Of a DNA stretch of 54,085 nt, positions 1 to 8,980 are shown piece after piece; positions within the stretch are counted from its first letter, which is position 1, and each line of letters opens with the position of its first letter. Source of the DNA: Lachnoanaerobaculum saburreum DSM 3986 (GTDB lineage Bacteria > Bacillota > Clostridia > Lachnospirales > Lachnospiraceae). The translations under genes and the position numbers were made by a program. The notes under the pieces are model-generated. The model was not told the DNA's origin. It made no database searches and was given only the letters and a program-made list of their open reading frames with translations. The stretch spans positions 503,671 to 557,755 of the forward strand of contig NZ_GL622296.1 of the NCBI RefSeq assembly GCF_000185385.1. The letters run 5' to 3'.

Positions 1-26
1 CAATAAGTAGAAAGATATATATTGTA

Positions 27-55
27 TTGACTTTTATACATATACATATTATTGT
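27..55 (+). promoter_or_regulatory. Possible promoter of the sugar/mtn/dha operon
   Basis: A TTGACT box (27-32) is followed after 17 bp by TATTGT (50-55), about 55 bp upstream of the first gene of the operon. The -35 is good and the -10 matches four of six consensus bases. The region is so AT-rich that chance matches are likely, so this is only a candidate. Confidence 0.35.
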
Positions 56-110
56 TTATATAAACGATAGTTCTTGATGTAATTAAATTTTAGTAAACAA
101 AGGAGGATAT

Positions 111-1298
111 ATGAGAAAGATCAAGAAATTAGTCAGTACTTTATTAGTCGGTGCAATGGTAAGTGTTTCTTTAATGGGATGTGGAGGTTCCGGCAGTGAA
201 AAAAGCACGACTCCTACCGTAGCGGAGTCTAAGAGTGATGGCGGCAAGGCTGCAAATGCAAGTAATCCTGTGGCCGGTAAGAAGGTGGCATATATTATGA
301 TTATGCCTTCAGCTACCATTTTCCAGATGTGGAAGGATTCATGTAAGAAGCTTTGTGACGCTTTGGATGTACAGTTTGACTTTTTCTTCTGTGACGGTGA
401 TTTCAATAAGTGGCAGGATACTATAAGAACATGTGCTTCCGCCGGATATGACGGACTTATAGTAAGCCATGGCAATCAGGACGGTTCATATGTGTTCTTA
501 AAGGGAATACTGGATGAGTACAAGAATTTAAAGATAGTAACATTTGATACACAGTTCTATGCTGACGGTGAGTATAAGAAGCTTGACGGTGTTACACAGA
601 TGTTCCAGCAGGATAAGTCTTTGGTAACTGTTTTACTTGATGAGATGGTGGCAAAGTACGGTGAGGGCGTAAGGCTTATTAAGGTTTGGAGAGGACCCAA
701 CTACAACAGTCCGTTTGACAGAAGGGAAGAGGGATGGAAAGAGTATGAGAAAGCCGGAAAGATTGTAACTGTGGGTGAGGTACAGCCTTTACAGGATTCT
801 GTAGACTCCGCAAATACTGTGACTGCGGCATATCTGCAAAGTATAAAGAGAGAAGATGTGGACGGAGTTATTGCATATTATGACATGTACGGTCAGGGTG
901 TATATAATGCACTTATTGAAAATGACAATATGAACGGTAAAAACGGAGAGGCTCTTCCTATGGCATCTGTAGATATCGACCCCGTAGATATCACAAATAT
1001 GCAGACAAGACCGGATGTCTGGACGGCTGCCGGAACAACAGACTGGACTTTAAACGGTGAAATCGCTATGAGACTTCTGTTCCTTGAGATGGCGGGAGAG
1101 TATGACAAGATTTATGACCCTGCAACGGGAGAGACGGGAGTTGATGTGGTAGAGGTTCCGGGTACGGCTATAAAGGCTTCAAACCTGAAGGCTGATTCAA
1201 ATGTTGAGAATCTTGGAAATGTAGCAGGTGAGACCTACGGCAATTTGAATTATCTTTCAGAAGCGGATTGGATGCCTAAGGATTTAATACATAAATAG
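111..1298 (+). CDS. Sugar ABC transporter substrate-binding lipoprotein
   Basis: The 395-residue product begins with a lipoprotein signal peptide: basic residues KIKK, a hydrophobic stretch, and a lipobox LMGC with Cys24 as the lipidated residue. A low-complexity Ser/Lys/Thr linker follows, then a periplasmic-binding-protein fold of the ribose/galactose (CUT2) type that should sit on the outer membrane face and deliver a sugar to the permease. It is preceded by a strong AGGAGG site 6 nt before the ATG. It is the first gene of an operon with the CUT2 ATPase and permease, then mtnK and mtnA, so a pentose such as 5-methylthioribose or 5-deoxyribose is the inferred ligand. The sequence alone does not fix the ligand. 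Confidence 0.85.
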   Translation: MRKIKKLVSTLLVGAMVSVSLMGCGGSGSEKSTTPTVAESKSDGGKAANASNPVAGKKVAYIMIMPSATIFQMWKDSCKKLCDALDVQFDFFFCDGDFNKWQDTIRTCASAGYDGLIVSHGNQDGSYVFLKGILDEYKNLKIVTFDTQFYADGEYKKLDGVTQMFQQDKSLVTVLLDEMVAKYGEGVRLIKVWRGPNYNSPFDRREEGWKEYEKAGKIVTVGEVQPLQDSVDSANTVTAAYLQSIKREDVDGVIAYYDMYGQGVYNALIENDNMNGKNGEALPMASVDIDPVDITNMQTRPDVWTAAGTTDWTLNGEIAMRLLFLEMAGEYDKIYDPATGETGVDVVEVPGTAIKASNLKADSNVENLGNVAGETYGNLNYLSEADWMPKDLIHK

Positions 1299-1360
1299 AT
1301 AGCGGCTGTTTAAAGATTTATCAAAGGCTTACAGGTCTTGATACCGAAATATCATAGAAA

Positions 1361-1421
1361 AGGTGAGTTTATCAGATACATTTGATTTTGTGAAAGTCAT
1401 TGAGGTTTTGATGGCTCACCT
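1361..1421 (+). promoter_or_regulatory. Long-range inverted repeat between binding protein and ATPase genes
   Basis: AGGTGAG (1361-1367) and CTCACCT (1415-1421) can pair across a 47-nt loop inside the 140-bp gap after the binding-protein gene. Stem-loops here commonly protect the upstream mRNA and lower expression of the downstream ABC genes, since binding proteins are needed in excess. No T-run follows, so it is not a classical terminator. Confidence 0.35.
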
Positions 1422-1438
1422 ATTTAGATAGGATAGAT

Positions 1439-2974
1439 ATGGACAGAATAAAATTAAGCACAAAGAATGTGTCAATAGAGTTTCCGGGAGTGAAGGCGCT
1501 TGAAGATATAAACTTTGAGGTAAGCACCGGAGAGATAAGAGCTGTAGTAGGGGCAAACGGAGCTGGAAAATCCACTCTTATGAAGGTATTGTCAGGTGCC
1601 AATCCCGACTACACCGGGGCAGTATTTTTGGATGAAAAGGAAGTGGAACTTAGAACGCCTGTGGATGCAAAAAAATGCGGTGTTCAGATAGTTTATCAGG
1701 AGGTGGATACGGCGCTGTTTCCAAACCTTACAGTAGCGGAAAATATTATTCAAAGTGATCTGGTTATGGACAAGGGCAATGCTTTACTTAATTGGAATAA
1801 TGTATATAAAGAGGGCAGAAAGGCACTTGACAGACTTCATATAAGCAGGGAAAGAATCAATGAAAGAGATCTTGTTTCAAAGCTTTCTTTGGCGGATAAG
1901 CAGATGGTACTTATAGCAAAGGCAATCAGAAGGAAGTGTAATTTCCTTATTTTGGATGAGCCTACAGCACCTCTAAGCAATCAGGAAACAAAGGAGCTTT
2001 TTGAAGTTGTAAATCATCTGCATAAAACGGAGAATATAGCAATACTTTTTATCTCTCACAGACTGAATGAGATACTTGAAATATGTGAAAGCTATACAGT
2101 GATGAGAAACGGAAAGTTGATAGGAACATACAAAATAGAAGAATCCACCACTACAAAGGAGATAGTGGAACTTATGCTTGGAAGAACCTTTGAGGAAGCT
2201 TACAAAAGAGAGGAAATTCCTGTGGGTGATACCGTATTTGAAACTAAGCATCTTAGTGAGATAGACGGAAAGGTAAATGATATAAATTTATATGTGAAAA
2301 AGGGTGAGATACTTGGAATAGCGGGTCTTGTCGGAGCCGGTAAGTCCGAACTTTGTAAAACGCTTTTCGGAGCATATAGGAGTACAGGAAAGATAGTATT
2401 AAACGGTAAGGAATTAAATCTTAAAAATCCTGCAAGTGCGGTAAAAAATAAACTGGCACTTGTACCTGAAGAAAGAAGAAAAGAAGGAGTGTTGGTGGAA
2501 GAGAGTGTGAGTTTTAATCTTTCCGCCGCATCTCTTGAGAAGTTTTGCAATTTCTCTTTTATAGATAAGAAAAAGGTAAAAGAGAATGCAAAGAACTATA
2601 TAAAAAGTTTGAATGTTTCAACTCCAAGTATAAATCAGCTTGTAAAGAAGCTTTCAGGCGGAAATCAACAAAAGGTCGCTGTCGGGAAGTGGCTGGCGGC
2701 AGACTGTGAGGTATATATTTTTGATGAGCCTACAAAGGGTGTGGATGTCGGTGCAAAGCAGGATATATTTAATCTTATACATGAGATAGCCAAAAGGGGC
2801 AATGCTGTAATATATGCAACATGTGAGAATCAGGAGCTTTTGGCACTTACGGACAGGATTTATGTAATGTACAATGGCGGTATTGATGCGGAATTGGTCA
2901 CAAAGGATACAAATGAAGATGAGATTATGTATTACAGTGTAGGCGGTAAGCAGACACAAGGGGAGGTAGTTTGA
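1439..2974 (+). CDS. Sugar ABC transporter ATP-binding protein (RbsA/MglA type, two NBDs)
   Basis: The 511-residue protein has two ATPase domains in tandem, the usual size and layout of CUT2-family RbsA/MglA/XylG proteins. The N-terminal half has Walker A GANGAGKST and Walker B ending LILDEPTAPLS. The C-terminal half has the loop GLVGAGKSE, a clear signature LSGGNQQK, and FDEPTKGVD. The first-half signature (LSLADKQM) and the second-half Walker A are degenerate, which is normal for this family. It powers import with the permease that follows; its stop overlaps the likely permease start by one base (TGATG). Confidence 0.92.
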   Translation: MDRIKLSTKNVSIEFPGVKALEDINFEVSTGEIRAVVGANGAGKSTLMKVLSGANPDYTGAVFLDEKEVELRTPVDAKKCGVQIVYQEVDTALFPNLTVAENIIQSDLVMDKGNALLNWNNVYKEGRKALDRLHISRERINERDLVSKLSLADKQMVLIAKAIRRKCNFLILDEPTAPLSNQETKELFEVVNHLHKTENIAILFISHRLNEILEICESYTVMRNGKLIGTYKIEESTTTKEIVELMLGRTFEEAYKREEIPVGDTVFETKHLSEIDGKVNDINLYVKKGEILGIAGLVGAGKSELCKTLFGAYRSTGKIVLNGKELNLKNPASAVKNKLALVPEERRKEGVLVEESVSFNLSAASLEKFCNFSFIDKKKVKENAKNYIKSLNVSTPSINQLVKKLSGGNQQKVAVGKWLAADCEVYIFDEPTKGVDVGAKQDIFNLIHEIAKRGNAVIYATCENQELLALTDRIYVMYNGGIDAELVTKDTNEDEIMYYSVGGKQTQGEVV

Positions 2975-3945
2975 TGGAACGCAAAAGAATAATTAAGTTC
3001 GGTATAGACTGGGCCGCTATTTTGGCTTTGATTCTATGTTTTATAGTTTTTACGGCAGTCAAGGGCGGTGCTTTCATGTCACAGAGCAATATGGTAAATA
3101 TTCTTAGAGCCATGGCAATAACTACAGTCTTCGGTATTGCAGCCACCATCACTATGGCTCCGGACGGCTTTGATATGTCGGCAGGTACTTTGGGAAGCTG
3201 TTCGGCTTATGCATTTGTATCATCATATTTGTGGTTCGGTCAGTCACTTTTTATGTCAATAGTGATAACCATAGTGACTACTCTGATACTGTATCAGCTT
3301 ACAATGTTTCTTATTTTGGTATGTAAGATACCTGATATGCTTGCAACATGTGCTTTGATGTTTGTGCATCAGGGACTTGGACAGTGGTATATTGGCGGAG
3401 GTGCGGTTTCTACAGGTATGAGAACACCATGGAATGCGGAGCCGCTTAGGATAGCTCTTTCAGATTCATTCTCGGCAATCGGAAGAGCGCCATGGATAAT
3501 AATTATTATGCTTGGTTGTGTGCTGGCTGCATATATTTTCCTTGATTTTACGAAGTTCGGCAGATATCTGTATGCTATGGGAGGCAATAAGGAGGCTGCA
3601 AAGCTTTCAGGTATTGATATAAAGAAGTACAGATATGTGGCAGGTATGATAACTGCCGTATTTATAGCAATCGGCGGTATTTTGGTTTCATCAAGAGGAA
3701 GTTCGGCACAGGTTATGTGTTGTGACAATTATTTGATGCCTTCACTTGCGGCTGTCTTTGTAGGCAGAACCGTAGGCGGTGCGGAAAAGCCGAATGCACT
3801 TGGAACTATGATAGGTTCAATGCTTGTATCTACACTTGAAAACGGACTTACAATCTGTGCAGTACCTTTCTTTGTACTGCCGGCGGTAAAGGGTGCGGTA
3901 TTGGCACTTGCACTTATAGCGGCATATGCATATAAGAGAGAATAG
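2974..3945 (+). CDS. Sugar ABC transporter permease (RbsC type)
   Basis: The protein has about 323 residues and is strongly hydrophobic, with roughly eight to ten membrane segments. It contains the family motif FDMSAGTLGS near residue 70 and a second typical block GGNKEAAKLSGID before a conserved cytoplasmic loop. It forms the channel of the CUT2 importer with the preceding ATPase. A TTG codon three bases upstream is also in frame, but the ATG at 2974 has the better distance from GGGAGG and overlaps the upstream stop as TGATG, so it is chosen. Translational coupling with the ATPase is likely. Confidence 0.9.
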   Translation: MERKRIIKFGIDWAAILALILCFIVFTAVKGGAFMSQSNMVNILRAMAITTVFGIAATITMAPDGFDMSAGTLGSCSAYAFVSSYLWFGQSLFMSIVITIVTTLILYQLTMFLILVCKIPDMLATCALMFVHQGLGQWYIGGGAVSTGMRTPWNAEPLRIALSDSFSAIGRAPWIIIIMLGCVLAAYIFLDFTKFGRYLYAMGGNKEAAKLSGIDIKKYRYVAGMITAVFIAIGGILVSSRGSSAQVMCCDNYLMPSLAAVFVGRTVGGAEKPNALGTMIGSMLVSTLENGLTICAVPFFVLPAVKGAVLALALIAAYAYKRE

Positions 3946-3953
3946 GAGGGGAA

Positions 3954-5174
3954 ATGAGCAGATTTGATACATATTTCCAAATGGAAGAAAAGGATATAAT
4001 TGAGTATACATTACTGAAAGCGACCGCTATAGACTGGGACAGGGCAAGTATGAAGGTGGTCATACCGAAAGAACATGGAAATCTCAATTATGTATACAGG
4101 GTAACGGACGGTAAGGGAAATTCAATATATATAAAGCAGGCAGGTACTGAAACCAGAATTTCAAAGGATATGAAGCCTTCAAGAGACAGAAACAGGCTTG
4201 AATCTGAAATTTTGATGTTGCAGGATTCTTATGCAAAGGGAATGGTGCCTTATATTTATTTTTATGATACGGTGATGTGTGCCTGCGGTATGGAGGACTG
4301 TTCAGACTTTTTAGTAATGCGTCAGGCAATGCTTGAGCATAGGATATATCCGCATTTTGCAAACAAGATAACGGATTTCCTTATTGATACTTTATTAAAG
4401 AGCAGTGACGTGGTTATAGATCACAAGGAGAAAAAGAAGATTGGCGGAAAGCTTGTATCACCTGATCTTTGTGATATAACCGAAAAACTTGTTTTTATGG
4501 AGCCTTACAATGATATACATCACAGAAACAATGTGTATCCTCCAAATGCGGATTTTGTAAAAAAGGAGCTTTATGAGGATAAGGCTTTGCACCTTGAGGT
4601 GGCAAAGTTAAAGTTTAATTTTATGACCAATGCACAGGCACTGATACATGGTGACTTGCATACAGGTTCTATATTCATCAAGGAAGATGCACTGAAAGTA
4701 TTTGACCCGGAGTTCGGTATATTGGGACCTTGCGGATATGATATCGGAAATGTTATTGCAAACCTTATTTTTGCCTATGACAACGGACTGGCTTATAAGA
4801 AAGATGAGTTTAATGCATGGGTATTAAAGTCTATAGAGGATGTGACAGACTTATTCATTGAAAAGTATAATAAGTATTTTGATAAGTGGGTAACTGAACC
4901 TATGGCAAGGGTGGAAGGATTTAAGGAGTATTATCTTGACAGTATACTTAATGACACAGCCGGATTTACAGGAACAGAGCTACATAGAAGGACTGTGGGA
5001 ATGGCAAATGTTGCGGATGTGACTACTATTACGGATGAGAGAAAAAGACTATTGGCCGAGAGAATAAATATTCTGGCAGGCAAGGAGTTTATACTGAATG
5101 CAAAATCCTTTAAATGCGGTAAGGATTATGTGGATACCGTCTTAAGGTGTAAGGATTTGGCTATGAAGGCATAA
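3954..5174 (+). CDS. mtnK: S-methyl-5-thioribose kinase
   Basis: The product has 406 residues, the usual length for MtnK, with an aminoglycoside-phosphotransferase-like fold. The catalytic loop LIHGDLHTGSI lies near residue 231, the metal-binding segment FDPEFGILGPCGYDIG follows about 20 residues later, and an N-terminal NLNYVYRV nucleotide-binding segment is present. It should phosphorylate 5-methylthioribose at C1 with ATP in the cytoplasm. It starts 8 nt after the permease stop behind a GGAGGGG site and is followed by mtnA, which acts on its product. A closely related 5-deoxyribose kinase role cannot be excluded. Confidence 0.88.
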   Translation: MSRFDTYFQMEEKDIIEYTLLKATAIDWDRASMKVVIPKEHGNLNYVYRVTDGKGNSIYIKQAGTETRISKDMKPSRDRNRLESEILMLQDSYAKGMVPYIYFYDTVMCACGMEDCSDFLVMRQAMLEHRIYPHFANKITDFLIDTLLKSSDVVIDHKEKKKIGGKLVSPDLCDITEKLVFMEPYNDIHHRNNVYPPNADFVKKELYEDKALHLEVAKLKFNFMTNAQALIHGDLHTGSIFIKEDALKVFDPEFGILGPCGYDIGNVIANLIFAYDNGLAYKKDEFNAWVLKSIEDVTDLFIEKYNKYFDKWVTEPMARVEGFKEYYLDSILNDTAGFTGTELHRRTVGMANVADVTTITDERKRLLAERINILAGKEFILNAKSFKCGKDYVDTVLRCKDLAMKA

Positions 5175-5190
5175 ATGAATGGAGGTGCAA

Positions 5191-6282
5191 ATGAATATTG
5201 AAGAATTTTTTGACAGGATAATTTCTGTAAAGACGGATGAAGACGGCAATCTCAATATTATTGACCAGACACTTTTGCCGGGTGAGATAAAGAGAATAAA
5301 TCTGAATACAAAGGAAGATATTTGGGAGGCGATAAAGAAGCTTAGAGTTCGCGGTGCTCCTGCAATAGGAGTTTGTGCAGCCCTAGGTATTGCAAAGACG
5401 GCTTCACAGGTACAGGCTGATAACTATGCGGATTTTGAAAGAGAATTTTTGGAGCTTAAGGATTACTTTGCTTCTTCAAGACCTACTGCGGTAAATCTTT
5501 TCTGGGCATTAAACAGAATGGAGGATACTTTAAAAGCAAATAGAACAAAAAATATTGATGAAATAAAAGAAATTTTATTTAAAGAGGCTGATAATATCAG
5601 AAGTGAAGATATTGCTATAAGCCGTGGTATTGGAGAACTTGGATTTAAACTTTTAAAGAAATTAAAGAGAAACGGCAAAGAGATAGGCATTATGACACAT
5701 TGTAATGCAGGTACTTTGGCTACCGCAAAGTACGGTACCGCTACCGCACCTATGTATATGGCATTGGAAAACGGGTTTTTAGGAAGTGATATGCATGTGT
5801 ACTGTGATGAGACCAGACCGCTTTTGCAGGGTGCAAGACTTACCGCTTTTGAACTTAGCAATGCAGGTGTTACCACCACTCTACAGTGTGACAATATGGC
5901 ATCCGTTTTGATGAAATCGGGTAAGATAGATATTATATTTGTGGGATGTGACAGAGTGGCAAGAAACGGTGATGCCGCCAATAAGATCGGTACTTCAGGT
6001 CTTGCAATCATAGCAAAGCACTATGGTATACCATTTTATGTATGTGCGCCTACATCTACCATTGATATGAATACGGCTACAGGTGATGATATTCCTATAG
6101 AGATAAGAGACTCTGATGAGGTGACAGATATGTGGTATAAGGAGAGAATGGCACCTGAAAATATAGATGTGTATAATCCCGCATTTGATGTGACAGATCA
6201 CAGTCTTATTACAGGTATCATTACAGAAAAAGGTATCTGTAAATATCCTTTTGATAAGGCGTTTGACAAACTGGGATTGTAG
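5191..6282 (+). CDS. mtnA: S-methyl-5-thioribose-1-phosphate isomerase
   Basis: The protein of about 363 residues converts the ring aldose 1-phosphate to the open ketose methylthioribulose-1-phosphate. Family motifs are plain: RVRGAPAIGV near the start, the catalytic cysteine in THCNAGTLAT, DETRPLLQGARLT, and the catalytic aspartate in VGCDRVARNGD, then NKIGTSGLA. An in-frame ATG lies 12 nt upstream, but GGAGGT at 5181-5186 would fall inside that longer form, so the start at 5191 is preferred. It directly follows mtnK. The next enzyme of the methionine salvage or DHAP-shunt routes (dehydratase or class II aldolase) is not in the window. Confidence 0.9.
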   Translation: MNIEEFFDRIISVKTDEDGNLNIIDQTLLPGEIKRINLNTKEDIWEAIKKLRVRGAPAIGVCAALGIAKTASQVQADNYADFEREFLELKDYFASSRPTAVNLFWALNRMEDTLKANRTKNIDEIKEILFKEADNIRSEDIAISRGIGELGFKLLKKLKRNGKEIGIMTHCNAGTLATAKYGTATAPMYMALENGFLGSDMHVYCDETRPLLQGARLTAFELSNAGVTTTLQCDNMASVLMKSGKIDIIFVGCDRVARNGDAANKIGTSGLAIIAKHYGIPFYVCAPTSTIDMNTATGDDIPIEIRDSDEVTDMWYKERMAPENIDVYNPAFDVTDHSLITGIITEKGICKYPFDKAFDKLGL

Positions 6283-6375
6283 TGTAAAGCTTGGAAGGTA
6301 TTTTATAAACTGTGATATTTTAGTTAATAAAATTGTTCACTATAGTATTTGCATAATAATTAGATTGGAGAATAT

Positions 6376-7365
6376 ATGAAGAAGATAATCAATGTTCCTG
6401 AAAATTATACAGATGATATGTTAAAGGGTATTTATCTTGCAAACAAGCAGGTAAAGTATGTTGCAAACGACCTTAGATGCTATTGTATAGCGGATAAGAA
6501 ACCGGGTAAGGTGGCAATAGTAACAGGTGGAGGTACCGGACATTTACCTCTTTTCCTTGGATATGTAGGTGAAAATCTGCTTGACGGCTGTGGTGTGGGA
6601 AGTGTTTTTCAGTCGCCCTCGGCAGAGCAGATTTATGAAATATCAAAGGAAGTGGAGGCAGGCAGCGGTGTATTATTCCTGTATGGGAATTATACAGGCG
6701 ATATAATGAACTTTGATATGGCTGCCGAAATGCTTGATATGGATGATATCAAGACAAGAAGCATTGTCGGTGCGGATGATGTGCTGTCAAACAAGCTTCC
6801 CGAGACCAGAAGAGGTGTTGCAGGTATTTTCTTTATGTACAAATATGCAGGTGCGGCGGCAGCAAATATGTGCAACCTTAACGAAGTATATGAGGCTGCA
6901 AATACAGCAAAGCAAAACACAAGAACTGTAGGTTTTGCACTTACACCATGTGTTATTCCTGAACTTGGACATTCCAATTTTACTTTGGAAGAAAATGAGA
7001 TGGCATTCGGTATGGGAATACATGGCGAGCCGGGAGTTTGGAACGGTGAGGTAAAGACTGCAAAGGAACTTGCAGATGAAGCTGTAGGGGAGATACTTGC
7101 CGATATAGATATTGCAAAAGATGATGAGGTGGCGGTTCTTATAAACGGTCTCGGTGCCAGCAGTATTGAAGAACTTTATATACTTTCGGGAGAGGTCGGT
7201 GAGATATTGTCAGCAAAGGGAATCAAAATCTACAGAACTTTTGTAGGTGAGTACGCTACAAGTATGGAGATGGCAGGTGCATCAATATCTATTTGTAAAT
7301 TAAATTCCAATAAGGAGAAGGCTTGGCTTGATATGGAAGTAAAGACTCCATTTATAAGATTATAA
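6376..7365 (+). CDS. dhaK: DhaK-family dihydroxyacetone kinase subunit, divergent pocket
   Basis: At 329 residues this matches stand-alone DhaK subunits, which bind a hydroxyketone covalently. Visible motifs are VTGGGTGHLP (residues about 50-59), NYTGDIMNF, ADDV followed by RRGVAG, and GIHGEPG carrying the histidine that forms the hemiaminal with substrate. The usual GGGSGHEP is changed here to GGGTGHLP, so the pocket may take a substrate other than dihydroxyacetone. It lies 93 bp after mtnA and is followed 9 nt later by dhaL. No dhaM phosphotransfer gene is present, so phosphate may come from ATP directly or from a DhaM encoded elsewhere. Confidence 0.82.
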   Translation: MKKIINVPENYTDDMLKGIYLANKQVKYVANDLRCYCIADKKPGKVAIVTGGGTGHLPLFLGYVGENLLDGCGVGSVFQSPSAEQIYEISKEVEAGSGVLFLYGNYTGDIMNFDMAAEMLDMDDIKTRSIVGADDVLSNKLPETRRGVAGIFFMYKYAGAAAANMCNLNEVYEAANTAKQNTRTVGFALTPCVIPELGHSNFTLEENEMAFGMGIHGEPGVWNGEVKTAKELADEAVGEILADIDIAKDDEVAVLINGLGASSIEELYILSGEVGEILSAKGIKIYRTFVGEYATSMEMAGASISICKLNSNKEKAWLDMEVKTPFIRL

Positions 7366-7374
7366 GGAGTATAT

Positions 7375-8016
7375 ATGACAGAGATTAGAATTGAGGATTT
7401 GCCGGAACTTTTTTCATGTATAGCAAAGATTTTTGTTGAGAAAAAGGATGAGCTTTGTGCTATGGATGCAAATATGGGAGACGGCGACCTTGGACTGACT
7501 ATGAGTAAAGGCTATAGTGCAATGCCTGATATTATAAGGGAGAATACTGTGGAAAATAATATCGGCAAGACTTTGTTTAAAGCCGGTATGAAGATGGCAT
7601 CCATAGTGCCTTCCACTATGGGAACTTTGACGGCAAGCGGTATCATGGAAGCAGGCAAGTCGTTAAATGGGAAGGATAAAATACAAGCCGCAGATTTAGC
7701 AGTGTTTTTTGAAAGTTTTGCAGCAGGGATAAAGAAAAGAGGCAAGTGTGAAGCAGGTGACAGAACAATATATGATGCACTTTTTCCGGCGGGGAAAGAG
7801 GCAAAGAAGGTATCAGACGGTAGTATATTAGAGGTAGCTATGGCAGCACTACAGGGAGCCGAGGCGGGTGTTGAGGCTACAAAGGATATGTTGCCGAAGT
7901 TCGGAAAGGCGGCAGTGTTTGCATCTAAAGCCAAGGGGGTTGCCGACCAGGGTGCGGTGGCAGGATATTTGATGGTAAAGGGAGTATATTTATTTTTAGA
8001 AAGTAAGAGTGAATAA
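7375..8016 (+). CDS. dhaL: DhaL-family kinase subunit (nucleotide-binding)
   Basis: The 213-residue protein matches DhaL in length. The ADP/Mg-binding loop is intact as DANMGDGDLGLTM near residue 30, with the three aspartates spaced as in known DhaL. GDRTIYDALFPA near residue 127 is the second hallmark. It supplies phosphate to the substrate held by DhaK. The stop codon overlaps the start of the PfkB kinase gene by one base, so the three genes are probably translated together. Confidence 0.87.
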   Translation: MTEIRIEDLPELFSCIAKIFVEKKDELCAMDANMGDGDLGLTMSKGYSAMPDIIRENTVENNIGKTLFKAGMKMASIVPSTMGTLTASGIMEAGKSLNGKDKIQAADLAVFFESFAAGIKKRGKCEAGDRTIYDALFPAGKEAKKVSDGSILEVAMAALQGAEAGVEATKDMLPKFGKAAVFASKAKGVADQGAVAGYLMVKGVYLFLESKSE

Positions 8017-8909
8017 TGAAAGTATTGAATTTCGGTTCGCTAAACCTTGACTATGTATATGATGTGGATCATTTTGTAAGGGAGGGTGAGACCTTATCTT
8101 CTACTGATATGAATGTATTTTGTGGCGGAAAGGGACTGAATCAGTCTGTGGCACTTGCCAAAGCAGGTGTAAAGGTATACCATGCCGGTGCGGTCGGCAG
8201 TGCGGACGGAGAGATGTTGACAGATGCACTCTCAAGTGTAGGTGTTGATATATCATATATAAGAAGATATGATATGCCTTCAGGTCATGCGATTATTCAA
8301 AAAAATAAATCGGGCAATAATTGTATACTCTTATATGGCGGAGCAAACCAAAATATAGATAAGGAATTTATCAAAGATGTATTAAAGGACTTTGATAAGG
8401 GCGATATACTTTTGCTTCAAAATGAGATAAGCAATCTTTCATTTATTGTAGATGAAGCATTTGCAAAGGGGATAAGAATTGTATTAAATCCCTCACCTAT
8501 AAATGAGAGTATATTTGAATGTGATTTAAAAAAGATTTCATACCTTATTTTAAATGAGATAGAGGCGGCTGATATATTGTCTGTTGAATATAAGAGTAAG
8601 GATGATTTGATAGAGAAGTTAACAAAAAGTTTTCCTGATACCGGACTTGTGTTGACATTGGGAGAGGAAGGCTCGGTATATGTGGATAAGAACTGCAAGA
8701 TATATCAGGGAATTTACCCCACCAAGGTAGTGGATACTACAGCGGCAGGTGATACCTTTACAGGGTATTTTATTGCCGGATTGGTGGAAGGTATGGATAT
8801 AAAAAGTGCCTTAAGGCAGGCAAGTAAGGCGGCAAGCATCACTGTAAGCAAAAAGGGGGCTTCACCAAGTATACCTTTTGTAAAAGAGGTGTTCACAGTT
8901 GATGATTAG
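8016..8909 (+). CDS. PfkB-family carbohydrate kinase (ribokinase-like)
   Basis: The 297-residue protein has both PfkB signatures. The N-terminal one is FCGGKGLNQSVALAKAG near residue 36. The C-terminal one is DTTAAGDTFTGYF near residue 243, where the GAGD-like motif provides the catalytic aspartate. Ribokinases phosphorylate a pentose at the 5-hydroxyl, but this family also includes kinases for many sugars and sugar phosphates. As last gene of the transporter-mtn-dha operon it probably acts on a sugar intermediate of the same route. The exact substrate cannot be read from the sequence. Confidence 0.85.
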   Translation: MKVLNFGSLNLDYVYDVDHFVREGETLSSTDMNVFCGGKGLNQSVALAKAGVKVYHAGAVGSADGEMLTDALSSVGVDISYIRRYDMPSGHAIIQKNKSGNNCILLYGGANQNIDKEFIKDVLKDFDKGDILLLQNEISNLSFIVDEAFAKGIRIVLNPSPINESIFECDLKKISYLILNEIEAADILSVEYKSKDDLIEKLTKSFPDTGLVLTLGEEGSVYVDKNCKIYQGIYPTKVVDTTAAGDTFTGYFIAGLVEGMDIKSALRQASKAASITVSKKGASPSIPFVKEVFTVDD

Positions 8910-8925
8910 CGGCACTTGATTTAAG

Positions 8926-8954
8926 TTGACATGTATTTCTTTATGTAATACAAT
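8926..8954 (+). promoter_or_regulatory. Promoter of the toxin-antitoxin operon
   Basis: TTGACA (8926-8931) and TACAAT (8949-8954) are separated by exactly 17 bp, close to a perfect sigma-70/sigma-A consensus, 27 bp before the antitoxin start. Confidence 0.8.
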
Positions 8955-8962
8955 GTATTACA
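8944..8962 (+). promoter_or_regulatory. 19-bp operator palindrome of the toxin-antitoxin operon
   Basis: TGTAATACA (8944-8952) and TGTATTACA (8954-8962) are perfect inverted repeats around one central base, and they cover the -10 box. Ribbon-helix-helix antitoxins bind such short palindromes and repress their own promoter, so this is the expected autoregulatory operator. Confidence 0.75.
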
Positions 8963-8980
8963 CAAAGAAAGGAGATTTCT

